From assembly GCF_029625215.1 (NCBI RefSeq), contig NZ_CP121197.1, positions 2,976,001-3,040,000 of the forward strand: a stretch of DNA of 64,000 nt, given 5' to 3'. Of the stretch, positions 45,481 through 53,952 are shown piece after piece (within the stretch, counting starts at the first letter, position 1; each line of letters begins with the position of its first letter). The notes below the pieces were generated by a model that was not told the DNA's origin, did not search any database, and was given only the letters and a program-made list of their open reading frames with translations. Both the position numbers and the translations under genes were made by a program. Origin of the DNA: Aurantibacillus circumpalustris. GTDB lineage: Bacteria; Bacteroidota; Bacteroidia; B-17B0; Aurantibacillaceae.

Positions 45481-45553
45481 TTTAACATTTTCGTAATTTT
45501 TTAGTGGGTCTGGTTCAGGAAGTACGAAATGAGTTTTAAACTAAGCCATCTCA

Positions 45554-45979
45554 CTAATAAAACACCATTCGTTTTATGTAAACCTTATCCTTGTTGCGTA
45601 TTAACACCAAATAGGATCCTTTGCTGAGCTGTAAATCTGCCGCTTGTATCGTTAGTTTGATCTCGTTTTTTTCGTCAGCAACAAGGCCAGCTTGTTTATA
45701 AATTAATTGCTGGTTTTGGTTGTACCAGTTAACGCTGGTTAAAGAATGTGTATTGGGTTTAAAATGAATGAGGAATTCGTTGCTTTCTGGGTTCATAAAA
45801 ATATTTAAAATGAGTTTCCTTTCTGCAATGGCCAATTCGGTTATGCGGATAAGCTGTTTAATAGAATCGCTGTTGGCAATCAAGAGTGCATTGCGTGCAT
45901 CAATCGTTTGAGATTGAAGTGTCGTGTTACATGCAAACAAAAGTACTATGGCGCAGATAAAATTTTTAATGTACATCAA
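45554..45979 (-). CDS. Hypothetical secreted protein
   Basis: This 141-residue protein has a signal peptide ending near LQSQT. The C-terminal 60 residues (QQLIYKQAG, LSKGSYLVLIRNKDKVYIKRMVFY) look like a short beta-sandwich with the G-x-Y-x-x-x-I pattern found in type A T9SS sorting domains, but the usual YPNP entry motif is absent. It could be a degenerate cargo protein or a periplasmic protein. Palindromic site C lies 81 bp upstream. Confidence 0.65.
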   Translation of the reverse strand: MMYIKNFICAIVLLFACNTTLQSQTIDARNALLIANSDSIKQLIRITELAIAERKLILNIFMNPESNEFLIHFKPNTHSLTSVNWYNQNQQLIYKQAGLVADEKNEIKLTIQAADLQLSKGSYLVLIRNKDKVYIKRMVFY

Positions 45980-46059
45980 TTAATGTAGTTTTAATCAATA
46001 AGTTTGATAAACCATATGGATACCCCTTGCAAAGCTAAGCTAAATGTGCGGGTATACCG

Positions 46060-46095
46060 TGGCGGATTCCCGACATTACTTGTCGGAAAACGACA
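46060..46095. promoter_or_regulatory. Compound palindrome, site C
   Basis: TGGCGG-N4-CCGACA is followed after 5 bp by TGTCGG and a shifted ACGACA. The inner CCGACA-N5-TGTCGG core is perfect. It lies about 80 bp before the start of the gene at 45979. Confidence 0.7.
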
Positions 46096-46147
46096 TCATG
46101 TTTACAGCGTTTTATTTTTTTTTAACCATAGTGGCTGGCGATTAAGT

Positions 46148-46765
46148 CTACTTTTTAAAATAATTTATCCAAAGTTCATTTCGATATATGGTTGAATGAT
46201 TAATTTTATTTTTTAAAGATGGATAGTTTTTAATTAAGTTGAACTTAACTGTGTTAAAAACAGATTCGGGCATTTGTTGACTAAAGGTTATTCTTCTTAT
46301 AATTTCAATGGGTACTTTAATTTCAAAATAGGGTTTCGTTGATTTTCCTTCCCAGATAACGCGGTATTCTCTTTCAAATTTGTAGGGTAGTCTTTTTATA
46401 AAAGGAAAATCTTTTAGTTTAAACGGTTGCATTTCTTCGTTAATGCTTTTGTAATTCACATTGCCATGCCTTATTCCAGGTGTTTTATCAAATATTTCTG
46501 TGAGTTTGTTAGCATTAAATTCAATACAGCAACCGTTGTTTCCCTTAGCAAAGGTTTTCCAGTGATGAATTGTTTCACCTGAGTCGGTAAAGCACAGAGC
46601 GAATACACTTTTTATTTTAGCTTTTCGTTTATATTCTAAAATCACTTCGCTGTCATTTTTATCCTCCCAGGAAATTGGATCTAATAAAACTAGTTTTTGC
46701 TTCTCAAGAAAATCTAATAGTATGGGAAGCGTTGTAAAGCGATTTAAATTGATTAAATTTTTCAT
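46148..46765 (-). CDS. DUF2971 family protein
   Basis: This protein of about 206 residues has DUF2971 hallmarks: the N-terminal hot-spot LINLNRF, WEDKNDSE, CFTDSGETIHHWKTFAKGNNGCCIEFN and FEREYRVIW. Members often occur in defence or mobile contexts, but their function is unknown. The ATG at 46765 fits the family start; a longer frame from 46831 would overlap the preceding gene by 29 bp. It probably shares a transcript with the Cys-rich protein gene upstream. Confidence 0.8.
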   Translation of the reverse strand: MKNLINLNRFTTLPILLDFLEKQKLVLLDPISWEDKNDSEVILEYKRKAKIKSVFALCFTDSGETIHHWKTFAKGNNGCCIEFNANKLTEIFDKTPGIRHGNVNYKSINEEMQPFKLKDFPFIKRLPYKFEREYRVIWEGKSTKPYFEIKVPIEIIRRITFSQQMPESVFNTVKFNLIKNYPSLKNKINHSTIYRNELWINYFKK

Positions 46766-46802
46766 AAACGGATCAGCTATTTTAGGTAGACATTCAAATT
46801 CT

Positions 46803-47171
46803 CTAACCCCCATGTTGCCAGCATTTGCCATTTGTGATTTTGGTCATTCGCTTACATCTGCTTCCTGCCTTTGTTGTTGCCGTACATTGGCTTGATACGG
46901 CATTTTTTTCTGGTGTATTATAAGTAGTAGGTGAGGGCTCGGTTTTGTTTTTTTGAACGCTGACAGATTGTGCAGGTGCGCATACTTTACAGGCATCGTA
47001 ACCTTGCAACAAAGCATCTTTTAATTCAATAGAAAATTTACTGTGACTTAAATACCTGCAATCTCCCTGATGATATTTGGCTCCTGTTTTGGTTATATAA
47101 ACCGGTTGAGCTTGCAATGAATTTGCAAGTAAACTAACAAGTAAAAAAGAGAGTAATACAATTTTTTTCAT
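46803..47171 (-). CDS. Secreted Cys-rich small protein with DUF5763-like tail
   Basis: This 122-residue protein has a signal peptide (ending LQAQP). It contains a first Cys pair in HQGDCRYLSHS and GYDACKVCAP, a pattern resembling Ada-type zinc-binding modules. After a Thr/Pro linker comes a second module, CTATTKAGSRCKR followed by CWQH, resembling DUF5763. The two Cys/His sets suggest metal binding. The function is unknown. Confidence 0.72.
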   Translation of the reverse strand: MKKIVLLSFLLVSLLANSLQAQPVYITKTGAKYHQGDCRYLSHSKFSIELKDALLQGYDACKVCAPAQSVSVQKNKTEPSPTTYNTPEKNAVSSQCTATTKAGSRCKRMTKITNGKCWQHGG

Positions 47172-47228
47172 ACACTTGTTTTTATGTTAAGTAGTACTGT
47201 TTTTTATTCAGTATTATTAAGCATTGTA

Positions 47229-47705
47229 TTACACAAAGCCTTTATACTCTTCACCAAAATGCATTTGATATAATAATTTTGTTTCTTCTATGGCTTTTTT
47301 AAATGAAACGCTGGCTAATTTTTTATTTAAAAATATGAGAGGAGAATGGTGCAAGAAATATCCAAAAATGGTTTCACAATCTTCGGCATATTTTTTAGTG
47401 TGTAGAATGTGTTGATTCCAGAATTTGTCGATGAGTGTATTTGGTATAATGTCTTTATACTTAAAGGCACGTTTTAAGGCTAAGAATCTTTTGTATTCTT
47501 TTTCTACTTTTTCGCAGGTTGAGAGAGCCCAACCTTCCCCTTCTTCTTTGTCGATTAGTTGTAATTTAATAAGTTCAAAATTGAGTGCGTTGATATCTTC
47601 AAAATCGAGATCACTCGAAAAATTGAGATCGCAAGAATCTAAAACAATGCGTGTTTTGTGCTGATTCTCTTTTTGTTTTCCTTTTTCAGTGTTTCGTAGT
47701 TGCAT
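47229..47705 (-). CDS. Glycine-rich domain-containing protein-like (GRDP) protein
   Basis: This cytoplasmic protein of about 158 residues has the core of the GRDP-like family (PF07173): EYKRFLALKRAF, a run of about 15 residues, then DKFWNQHILHTKKYAEDCETIFGYFLHHSP. The ATG at 47705 is used; a frame from 47732 adds nine residues. In other genomes similar proteins are short, like this one. The function is unknown. Palindromic site D lies about 55 bp upstream, the closest spacing to any gene in the set. Confidence 0.78.
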   Translation of the reverse strand: MQLRNTEKGKQKENQHKTRIVLDSCDLNFSSDLDFEDINALNFELIKLQLIDKEEGEGWALSTCEKVEKEYKRFLALKRAFKYKDIIPNTLIDKFWNQHILHTKKYAEDCETIFGYFLHHSPLIFLNKKLASVSFKKAIEETKLLYQMHFGEEYKGFV

Positions 47706-48074
47706 TTTAGTGGGTTTAGAAATTAGGACCAAGTTACGGGATTAAAACATGCTGTAGGTGTCGGATTCCCGACATTTTATGTCGGAAAACGACGGGAGTT
47801 TTTTGCTTTTTTTAATGAATTAATTAATGTTGACGGTAGTCTAATTGATGTCAAATTAAAAAGAAAGTAATAATGCGAAATTTTATGCGGCCTTGAATTT
47901 TTGTACCTTTTTTTCAAAAGAAAAACTCAAAACCTGCCACTAAAAAAACTTAGGGTTTTAAAGTATTTAACTTGACGCTCATTCGAGCCATCTGGACATG
48001 GTGAAATGAAATAAAACAAAAATTCTTTGAGCTTTAACATCCAATCATAGCTGAAAAATGTCATCTCTAGAAGA
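47706..48074. other. Intergenic region with palindromic site D
   Basis: This gap of 369 bp separates the GRDP-like gene from the end of the LuxR-type regulator gene. Apart from site D it is AT-rich with no further gene or terminator that I can support. Confidence 0.5.
47759..47794. promoter_or_regulatory. Compound palindrome, site D
   Basis: TGTCGG-N4-CCGACA, 5 bp, TGTCGG, then a degenerate CGACGG. The inner CCGACA-N5-TGTCGG core is perfect. It lies upstream of the GRDP-like gene. Confidence 0.75.
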
Positions 48075-48734
48075 TTATTCATCAACAGTAATGTAATTGT
48101 GTTTTAAAGCGAAAAGAATAAGTCCGGCGGAAGTTTTTGCGTGGGTTTTTTCGTAGAGGCTTGATTTATAGCGTTCGATGGTGCGTTCTGTGACCTGCAT
48201 TTCGGATGCAATCTCTTTAGTGAGTTTATCCGCACATATTAGAATGAGGGTTTCTTTCTCTTTGTCAGTTAAGACTAAATTATTAAAGGTTGGGTTTATA
48301 GCTTTTAAAGCGAGAAGTTCTTTTAAAATGCTGTGATTTATTTTTTTATCAAAAAAATATCCCAAGCTACTCACTTCATGAATAGCATTCATAAACGTTT
48401 CAAAATCGGTGTTTTTTGGTAAAAAGCCTCTTACGCCTTTTGCTGTTAGGTCTTTTATAGAAGAGTTTTCAAGAAGCATACTCATCACAATGATTTTACA
48501 CTGAACCTTATTCTTTGCAATCCATTCTAATGTTTGCCAGCCATTCATAACAGGCATTTGCAGGTCTAAAATAATAAGGTCTGGTTTTGTTTTCTTAATA
48601 ATTTCTATTAAAACTTTTCCGTTTTCTGCAATTCCGACTACCTGAAGTTTTTTATCTGTTTCTATGCAACGTGCTAAACTTTGTGAAACTAAGGTGTGAT
48701 CGTCGGCTATAGCTATTTTAATTTTGTTTGCCAT
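48075..48734 (-). CDS. NarL/FixJ-type (LuxR HTH) response regulator
   Basis: This is a transcriptional response regulator of 219 residues. The receiver domain has Asp11-Asp12 and phospho-acceptor Asp57 (LDLQMPVMNG). A LuxR-type helix-turn-helix occupies about 148-215 (LTDKEKETLILICADKLTKEIASE, ERTIERYKSSLYEKT). It overlaps the HisKA_3 kinase gene by 17 bp, so the two form one signalling pair. It is one of only two DNA-binding regulators seen in the window and the only one inside the signalling island, which makes it the obvious candidate for the palindromic sites. Confidence 0.93.
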   Translation of the reverse strand: MANKIKIAIADDHTLVSQSLARCIETDKKLQVVGIAENGKVLIEIIKKTKPDLIILDLQMPVMNGWQTLEWIAKNKVQCKIIVMSMLLENSSIKDLTAKGVRGFLPKNTDFETFMNAIHEVSSLGYFFDKKINHSILKELLALKAINPTFNNLVLTDKEKETLILICADKLTKEIASEMQVTERTIERYKSSLYEKTHAKTSAGLILFALKHNYITVDE

Positions 48735-49536
48735 GTGAGTGCGGTAATCTTATTAAAACCTGTGTGAGATTGTTTGTGCTCGTGTAGTTTAAAGTTCCTT
48801 TTAGTAGTTCAATTCTGTTTTGAATGCTGCTTAAGCCAATGCCTTTATTTTGTTTAATAAGCACTTCTACATGTTCATTGGTAAAGGCTTGACCGTTGTG
48901 TTCAAATTTAATCTCTAATGAATTAAAAGTCTTGGTCAAAATTACATTTAAAGTACTGCAATTACTATGTTTAATTAAATTATTAAGCACCTCCTGAAAA
49001 ATTCTAAATACGTTAAGTATCTTTTCTTGGTTAGTGCCAATGTCTGAATCTTCGATATCACTTTTAAAAGTAGTTTTAATGATGCTGCTATCATTAATAC
49101 GCTTAATTAAATCCTTTAGTGTTCGAATAATACCCTGGTTTGTAAGAGCAATGGGGTAAAGATCTTTACATATTGCAGAAATTGTAGCGATGGTATGATC
49201 GAGGTTGTTGAGTTCTATTCTAAAATTATTTTTTTCTTCATCGGTACCTTTCATAAAAAAAAGATATTTTGAAAAATTTAATTTCAACATTGAGAGCTCG
49301 GCACCAACACTGTCGTGAAGGTTTTTGGCGATACGGTTACGTTCTTCTTCTTGTCCGGAAATGATTGCTTTTAAAATTGCCTGTTCTTTTTCATTTTCTA
49401 TACGTTGCAATGTATTTTGCTGAATGAGGTATTTTTTACGGTGAGAGGTAACAAAATAAATAACCAGTATCGCTATGCCAAACATGATAATGGCACCCAC
49501 CAAAACGATTATAACGATTGAGTCGCTTTTTTCCAT
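48718..49536 (-). CDS. HisKA_3-type sensor histidine kinase
   Basis: This kinase of about 272 residues starts at the ATG at 49536 with one transmembrane segment (IVIIVLVGAIIMFGIAILVIYF). A coiled coil leads into a HisKA_3 dimerisation domain with the acceptor His in NRIAKNLHDSVGAELS. The HATPase (EVLNNLIKHSN, GIGLSSIQNRIELL) is intact. It lacks a sensor domain, so the sensing part may be the membrane protein encoded just upstream, with which it overlaps by 28 bp. Together with the LuxR regulator it forms a NarX/NarL-type pair. Confidence 0.92.
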   Translation of the reverse strand: MEKSDSIVIIVLVGAIIMFGIAILVIYFVTSHRKKYLIQQNTLQRIENEKEQAILKAIISGQEEERNRIAKNLHDSVGAELSMLKLNFSKYLFFMKGTDEEKNNFRIELNNLDHTIATISAICKDLYPIALTNQGIIRTLKDLIKRINDSSIIKTTFKSDIEDSDIGTNQEKILNVFRIFQEVLNNLIKHSNCSTLNVILTKTFNSLEIKFEHNGQAFTNEHVEVLIKQNKGIGLSSIQNRIELLKGTLNYTSTNNLTQVLIRLPHSHGKQN

Positions 49537-50165
49537 TTTAGTAAACCTACCGCTAATAAACAATTATAAATGACATGTGCAAAGTTGTGTATGATCCACA
49601 AGTGTTTTATCGGTCCATGTGCTCCTGGTGCTGTTATATAATTCATGACAAGAAAAAGAGATAATACGATCGAAAAATAGATGAGTAAAGCCGTATTGAA
49701 CCAAAAAAAATAGTATTCGGTGAGGCTAGGAATCTCTGTGTTGTTTGTGAGTTTGGAGAAGTAAACGATGCTCATAATAATAAACACGAGTGCTTTAAAG
49801 GTGTTGATGTGTGCGTAAAAATCACCTAAACTCAGTATTGAAAAGAAAGGCAAAAGAAAATAGGCCATAAAAACAACCGCAATTGTAATAAAAAGCGGTC
49901 GAAGTTTGGGTGAATTCCATTGTAATTCAAAAACGAATAAAATGGCTAAAAATTCCACAAACGTAAAACCGTTTATTAAATAATAATTGGTGTAAATAAT
50001 GTGTAAAGATGCGAAAAAATCTGCCGAAAAGGAGACGATTAAATAAAAAAGCAAAACCTTTAACTGAAGATTAAGGGTTTTGCCTTTGATAAAAAAATAA
50101 ATGCATAATGGTAGGATGGTACTGGCAACTGAAAAGTATGTCATTATGTTATATGCCAGTTTCAT
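49509..50165 (-). CDS. Multi-TM membrane protein, possible sensor partner
   Basis: This integral membrane protein of 218 residues has six to seven predicted helices and no catalytic motif (IMTYFSVASTILPLCIYFFIKG, SLTEYYFFWFNTALLIYFSIVLSLFL). It overlaps the kinase gene downstream and starts 3 bp after the stop of the small conserved protein gene. This tight arrangement suggests it is the membrane sensor or signal-transfer part of the system. I did not recognise a named family. Confidence 0.75.
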   Translation of the reverse strand: MKLAYNIMTYFSVASTILPLCIYFFIKGKTLNLQLKVLLFYLIVSFSADFFASLHIIYTNYYLINGFTFVEFLAILFVFELQWNSPKLRPLFITIAVVFMAYFLLPFFSILSLGDFYAHINTFKALVFIIMSIVYFSKLTNNTEIPSLTEYYFFWFNTALLIYFSIVLSLFLVMNYITAPGAHGPIKHLWIIHNFAHVIYNCLLAVGLLKWKKATQSL

Positions 50166-50168
50166 CTT

Positions 50169-50480
50169 TTATCCGTTTAGTGGACTAGTATTATCGCAAT
50201 TACTTGGACATGGTGCAGACATGTCCAAAATAACACCACTATACAAATCCTTTTCATCAGCATCCGCTCCTACAAATACCAATTGTTTATTTCCATCTGC
50301 ATCTATGCCATAATACGCTCTAATACCAACGCATCCATTCTGGTTTAATATGTCCATGAGTTTGTTTTTACCAAAAAAATGGGCTTTTGTTTCATTAGGA
50401 TTATTTGTTCTGTAATCACTTGTCATTTCAGTTGCCACTGCTAAACTGATTGCGCTTGATTCATTTCCGTTAAACGACAT
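50169..50480 (-). CDS. Small conserved Bacteroidota protein, first gene of the kinase operon
   Basis: This 103-residue protein begins MSFNGNESSAISLAVAT and has the pattern AHFFGKNKLMDILNQ, GCVGIRAYYGID-x-DGNKQLVFVGAD. I recognise this as a widespread unnamed family of Bacteroidota. No signal peptide or membrane segment is present. A C-terminal Cys pair reads CPSNC. Its stop lies 3 bp before the multi-TM gene, so it should be expressed with the kinase and regulator. It may be the input or output partner of that pair; nothing shows its activity. Confidence 0.8.
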   Translation of the reverse strand: MSFNGNESSAISLAVATEMTSDYRTNNPNETKAHFFGKNKLMDILNQNGCVGIRAYYGIDADGNKQLVFVGADADEKDLYSGVILDMSAPCPSNCDNTSPLNG

Positions 50481-50615
50481 AAGTTTTGGTTTTAAGTTAG
50501 TTAATTTAGTTTTGGTTAATTATAAATGATGAAAAAATTCACATTTCGCTTTAAATTTTTTTACTGGCTAAAAATACCTAATTCCTATACACTAAATAAA
50601 ATACTCGGGTGTTTT

Positions 50616-50642
50616 TCGACACAACAAGTGGTTACGTCGACG
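50616..50642. promoter_or_regulatory. Compound palindrome, site G (degenerate)
   Basis: TCGACA, 5 bp, AGTGGT, 4 bp, TCGACG keep the spacing of the complete copies with several mismatches. It is placed about 135 bp upstream of the small conserved gene and the kinase operon. Confidence 0.3.
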
Positions 50643-50801
50643 TATGTTTGTTAGTGCAGTGATGGATATTTTTTTTGAGGTCAAGTAAAATGTCGAAATG
50701 CTCCAATCTTTTTTATTTCAGCATAAATTTCAAAACAAAGTTTACTAAATAATTTTAAGGCATGCAATTATGCAATTAATTCAGGTTGAGTGCACAGTGC
50801 C

Positions 50802-50962
50802 AAAAAACCCACACCTTAGCTTTGGCGTGGGTTACTGGTTTTTTTTGGGTTTAAATGTTAGGATTATAACAACTAACACAACTAACTTTGACGAAGATAT
50901 TGTAAAAAAATTGTATTTTTTAAAAATGTCGAATTCCGACACAAAATGTCGGAAATCCGACA
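50802..50962. repeat. Composite repeat E: hairpin plus compound palindrome
   Basis: A stem ACCCACACC / GGCGTGGGT (50807-50832) followed by TTACTGG and a T run is followed, 95 bp later, by palindromic site E. The block at 59335-59490 has the same order, orientation and hairpin-to-palindrome spacing. The two lie on opposite sides of the CheR-CheB-kinase cluster. Confidence 0.65.
50927..50962. promoter_or_regulatory. Compound palindrome, site E
   Basis: TGTCGA-N3-CCGACA, 5 bp, TGTCGG-N4-CCGACA. All four half-sites are well preserved, and it is nearly identical to site F at 59455. Confidence 0.75.
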
Positions 50963-51241
50963 TTTTTTAAACTCAATTAAGAAAATAGTGGTCTGAAAGC
51001 ACTTTGTCTTTGAGAAATTGCTAATTTTTTCTTTAAATCGTTCGTGAATTATTGGAAATTGGCACTTAATTACGGTCTGTAAACCGCTCTTAAACGTAAT
51101 TACGTATGTAAAAACTGAAAGATTCCAGAACTGGGAGATTCTCTTTAAAATGGCCGAGCAGGAAGATTAGTTGTTCTTTTATTATGACAATGCCTTATTC
51201 AATTTTTTGATCTTGTAGTTACAAACTTTACAAAATTATCA

Positions 51242-52336
51242 TTAAGGTCTAATTTTTTGTATTGGGAGTATGATGCTAAAAACGGAACCTATACTTTTTT
51301 CACTAACCACCTCAATGGTGCCGCCCAATTTTTTTATACTAGTTTTTGCAATATATAAGCCGAGCCCAGAACCAAATGAATGTTGGTTACCGCGGAAATA
51401 CATGTCAAAAATATTATCCAAAACATCTTTTTCAATACCAATACCGTCGTCTGTTACCTTAATAACAAGTTCATTTTTTATTTGGGATATGTCAATGTTA
51501 ATTGTAGGACTAGTGTTTCTGTGATCACGAAATTTTACAGCATTTTGTATAATGTTATACAGAGCAAGTTGAAGAATTACTTCATCAAAATAAACTAGGC
51601 CTACTGTGCAATTTAATTCCCAATTCAGATCAATTGTTGGTTCCTCCAATGTTATTCTTTTCCTAATGCTATCTATTAACTTTCGCAAATCAATTTCTTT
51701 GTAAATCGGTTTTCCATTTTTAATGGACATTACATCCATTAACGACAGTAAAATAGAATCGAGTTTATTTGCGCATTGCGAAATTTTAAGAATATAATTT
51801 TCTGTATTTTCCGGCGAAGCTTTTTCATTGGCCATATTAATGAGCCCCAAAATTGAGCAAACGGGTCCCCTCAGATCATGCGCCGCCTTGTAAATGAACG
51901 TGCTCAGTTCTTTGTTGACAAGTTCTAACTCAGTATTGGCAATTCGTTTTTCAGATTCAATTTTTCTTGACTTAAGTGCTTGAGCAATTGCTGAAGGTAA
52001 GCGTGTTAAATTACCCTTTAGTAAATAGTCATCGGCTCCTTCTTTTATACTTTGAATGGCGAACTCTTCTGAAACTGTTCCTGTTACAAGAATAAAGGGT
52101 ATTTGGTAATTAAACTTTTTGTAAATTTTTAAAGCTTCAGATGAGTTAAACTGAGGTAAAGAGTGGTCAGATAATATTAGGTCTGGGGCATCACTTTCTA
52201 AGGCTTCAACAAACTTTTCTTTGTTTTGCGCTACTTTAATAGTAAAAGCGGAGTTAGTTTTTTTTAAAAATCTCGCAATTAATTCCGCGTCAGCTGGATT
52301 GTCTTCAAGATGAAGTATTTTTAAAATTGCTGCCAT
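51242..52336 (-). CDS. Receiver-histidine kinase protein
   Basis: This 364-residue protein has an N-terminal receiver (HLEDNPADAELI, acceptor Asp in LILSDHSLPQFNS), then a HisKA domain (acceptor His in AAHDLRGPVCS) and a HATPase (NIIQNAVKF, DDGIGIEKD, GSGLGLYIAKT). No membrane or sensor domain is visible, so it probably receives phosphate or signal from the neighbouring kinases. It is the last gene of the cluster. Confidence 0.92.
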   Translation of the reverse strand: MAAILKILHLEDNPADAELIARFLKKTNSAFTIKVAQNKEKFVEALESDAPDLILSDHSLPQFNSSEALKIYKKFNYQIPFILVTGTVSEEFAIQSIKEGADDYLLKGNLTRLPSAIAQALKSRKIESEKRIANTELELVNKELSTFIYKAAHDLRGPVCSILGLINMANEKASPENTENYILKISQCANKLDSILLSLMDVMSIKNGKPIYKEIDLRKLIDSIRKRITLEEPTIDLNWELNCTVGLVYFDEVILQLALYNIIQNAVKFRDHRNTSPTINIDISQIKNELVIKVTDDGIGIEKDVLDNIFDMYFRGNQHSFGSGLGLYIAKTSIKKLGGTIEVVSEKSIGSVFSIILPIQKIRP

Positions 52337-52352
52337 TTAATTTTTTGTTTAT

Positions 52353-52799
52353 TTAAATTTGATTTATTGATTCGTTCAGAAATACCCAATACAAACCCAA
52401 ATCGGAAATTGATTTGGAAAAATTTTCAAAGCCCACCGGTTTAACAACATAACTATTTGCACCAAGATTGTAGCAAGTTCCTATATCTGCGTCTTCTTTT
52501 GACGAAGTGAGGATAACAATTGGTATTACCTTTAAGTTATCGTCAGACCTTAACTTGCGGAGCACTTCAATACCATTTACTTTAGGCATTTTAAGATCTA
52601 AAAAAATAACTTTAGGTATAACGTTTAGAGTTCTTTCTTTATACGCTCCCGTTCCAAAAAAGAAATCCAAGGCTTCAACACCATCTTTTAAATGAACTAT
52701 ACTGTTTATGTTATTGTTTTTCTTTAGAGCGCGGATTATCATTTCCGCATCATAAGGATTGTCTTCAATTAAAACAATTTCAATAGACTTCGTTTCCAT
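52353..52799 (-). CDS. Rcp1-like single-domain response regulator
   Basis: This 148-residue receiver has IEDNPYDAEM, phospho-acceptor Asp68 (FLDLKMPKVNG) and the Lys in VVKPVG. An insertion between strands 2 and 3 (FFFGTGAYKERTLNVIP) is typical of Rcp1-type regulators that pair with phytochrome-like or hybrid kinases. It has no output domain. It is 11 bp downstream of the receiver-kinase gene at 52811. Confidence 0.93.
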   Translation of the reverse strand: METKSIEIVLIEDNPYDAEMIIRALKKNNNINSIVHLKDGVEALDFFFGTGAYKERTLNVIPKVIFLDLKMPKVNGIEVLRKLRSDDNLKVIPIVILTSSKEDADIGTCYNLGANSYVVKPVGFENFSKSISDLGLYWVFLNESINQI

Positions 52800-52810
52800 A
52801 ACTAGTATTT

Positions 52811-53926
52811 TTAAATAGTTGGTAATGTAAAACTAAAAGTAGCGCCCTCACCAAGTTTAGCTTGAGCCCAAACTTTGCCGCCGTGTTTGTTAATTATGCG
52901 TTGAACTATAGCTAAACCAACTCCTGTTCCTTCAAATTCCTCTTGAGAGTGAAGCCGTTGAAAGACACCAAATAGTTTATCTACATATAGCATATCAAAA
53001 CCAACTCCATTATCCTTGATTTCATAAATTACTTCTCCGCTTTCTGTTTTTGAACTTATCTCAATAAGTGGATTTGTTTTCTTTGATGTATATTTTATTC
53101 CATTTGATATTAAATTAAGTAACACCTGATTAATAAGACTAGGATCTCCCATTGCCGGGCTTAAATTATTTACTTTTACTTTTGTTTTTTTCTTATCTGT
53201 TTTAAGCACTGTATTCAATATATCATCAATAAGTATATTCATATTCAGTTCTGTTTTTTGAACAGTTTTTTTACCTAATCTCGAAAAAGCCAAAAGGTCA
53301 TCAATTAAAAAGCTCATTCTTTGTGAATTAAACTGTATCGCATTAAGCAATCGAACACCTTCGTTGTCGAAAAGCTCACTATAATCCTCCTCTAACATTT
53401 TTGCATATCCGTCTACTGCTCTTAATGGTGCTCTTAAATCATGAGAGACAGAATAAGAAAATGATTCTATTTCTTTATTTGAATATTCAAGTTCTTTATT
53501 TTTCTTTTCAAGGTTTTTATAAAGTTTAAATAACTCTATTTCCTGTTGATGTTTCTCAACAAAAAATTTCACTTTATTAATTAGAATTTCTGGTTGAAAT
53601 GGTTTTGTTATAAAACTAAAAGCTCCTTTTTCGTATCCTTTAAAAACATTTAAATTATCAGTGTAAACCGCAGAAATAAAAATAAAAGGTAAATGTGCTG
53701 TTTTTTCTTCTTCTCTTAGTATGCTAGCTAATTCATAACCATCCATGTCGGGCATTTGAACATCAAGTAATGCTAGAGTAAAATCGTTGTACAAAGTTGC
53801 CTTTAGAGCATTATTTCCACTTGAAGCTTCAACAAGTTCTACATCCAAATCTCTCAGCACTTTTCTTATTGCGACTAAATTTTCTGGTTTGTCATCAACT
53901 ACCAATATTTTTGGTTTTATATTCAT
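52811..53926 (-). CDS. Receiver-histidine kinase protein
   Basis: This 371-residue protein consists of a receiver (VVDDKPENLVAI, LLDVQMPDMDGYE, the Lys in ITKPFQ), a coiled-coil linker, a HisKA domain (SYSVSHDLRAPLRAVD) and a complete HATPase (LISNGIKYTSKK, DNGVGFDM, GTGVGLAIVQRI). The ATPase type resembles bacteriophytochrome-like kinases. It has no sensor domain and sits between two other receiver proteins, so a phosphorelay is likely. Confidence 0.93.
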   Translation of the reverse strand: MNIKPKILVVDDKPENLVAIRKVLRDLDVELVEASSGNNALKATLYNDFTLALLDVQMPDMDGYELASILREEEKTAHLPFIFISAVYTDNLNVFKGYEKGAFSFITKPFQPEILINKVKFFVEKHQQEIELFKLYKNLEKKNKELEYSNKEIESFSYSVSHDLRAPLRAVDGYAKMLEEDYSELFDNEGVRLLNAIQFNSQRMSFLIDDLLAFSRLGKKTVQKTELNMNILIDDILNTVLKTDKKKTKVKVNNLSPAMGDPSLINQVLLNLISNGIKYTSKKTNPLIEISSKTESGEVIYEIKDNGVGFDMLYVDKLFGVFQRLHSQEEFEGTGVGLAIVQRIINKHGGKVWAQAKLGEGATFSFTLPTI

Positions 53927-53952
53927 AAACGTTTCTGTTAAAAATTAAAATA

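Larger units (their letters stand above)
50481..51241. other. Intergenic region with composite repeat E and site G
   Basis: This 761-bp AT-rich gap contains a degenerate palindrome (about 50616-50642), a terminator-like hairpin (50802-50847) and a complete palindrome (50927-50962). A 66-codon + frame across the repeats is not called a gene. Confidence 0.6.
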
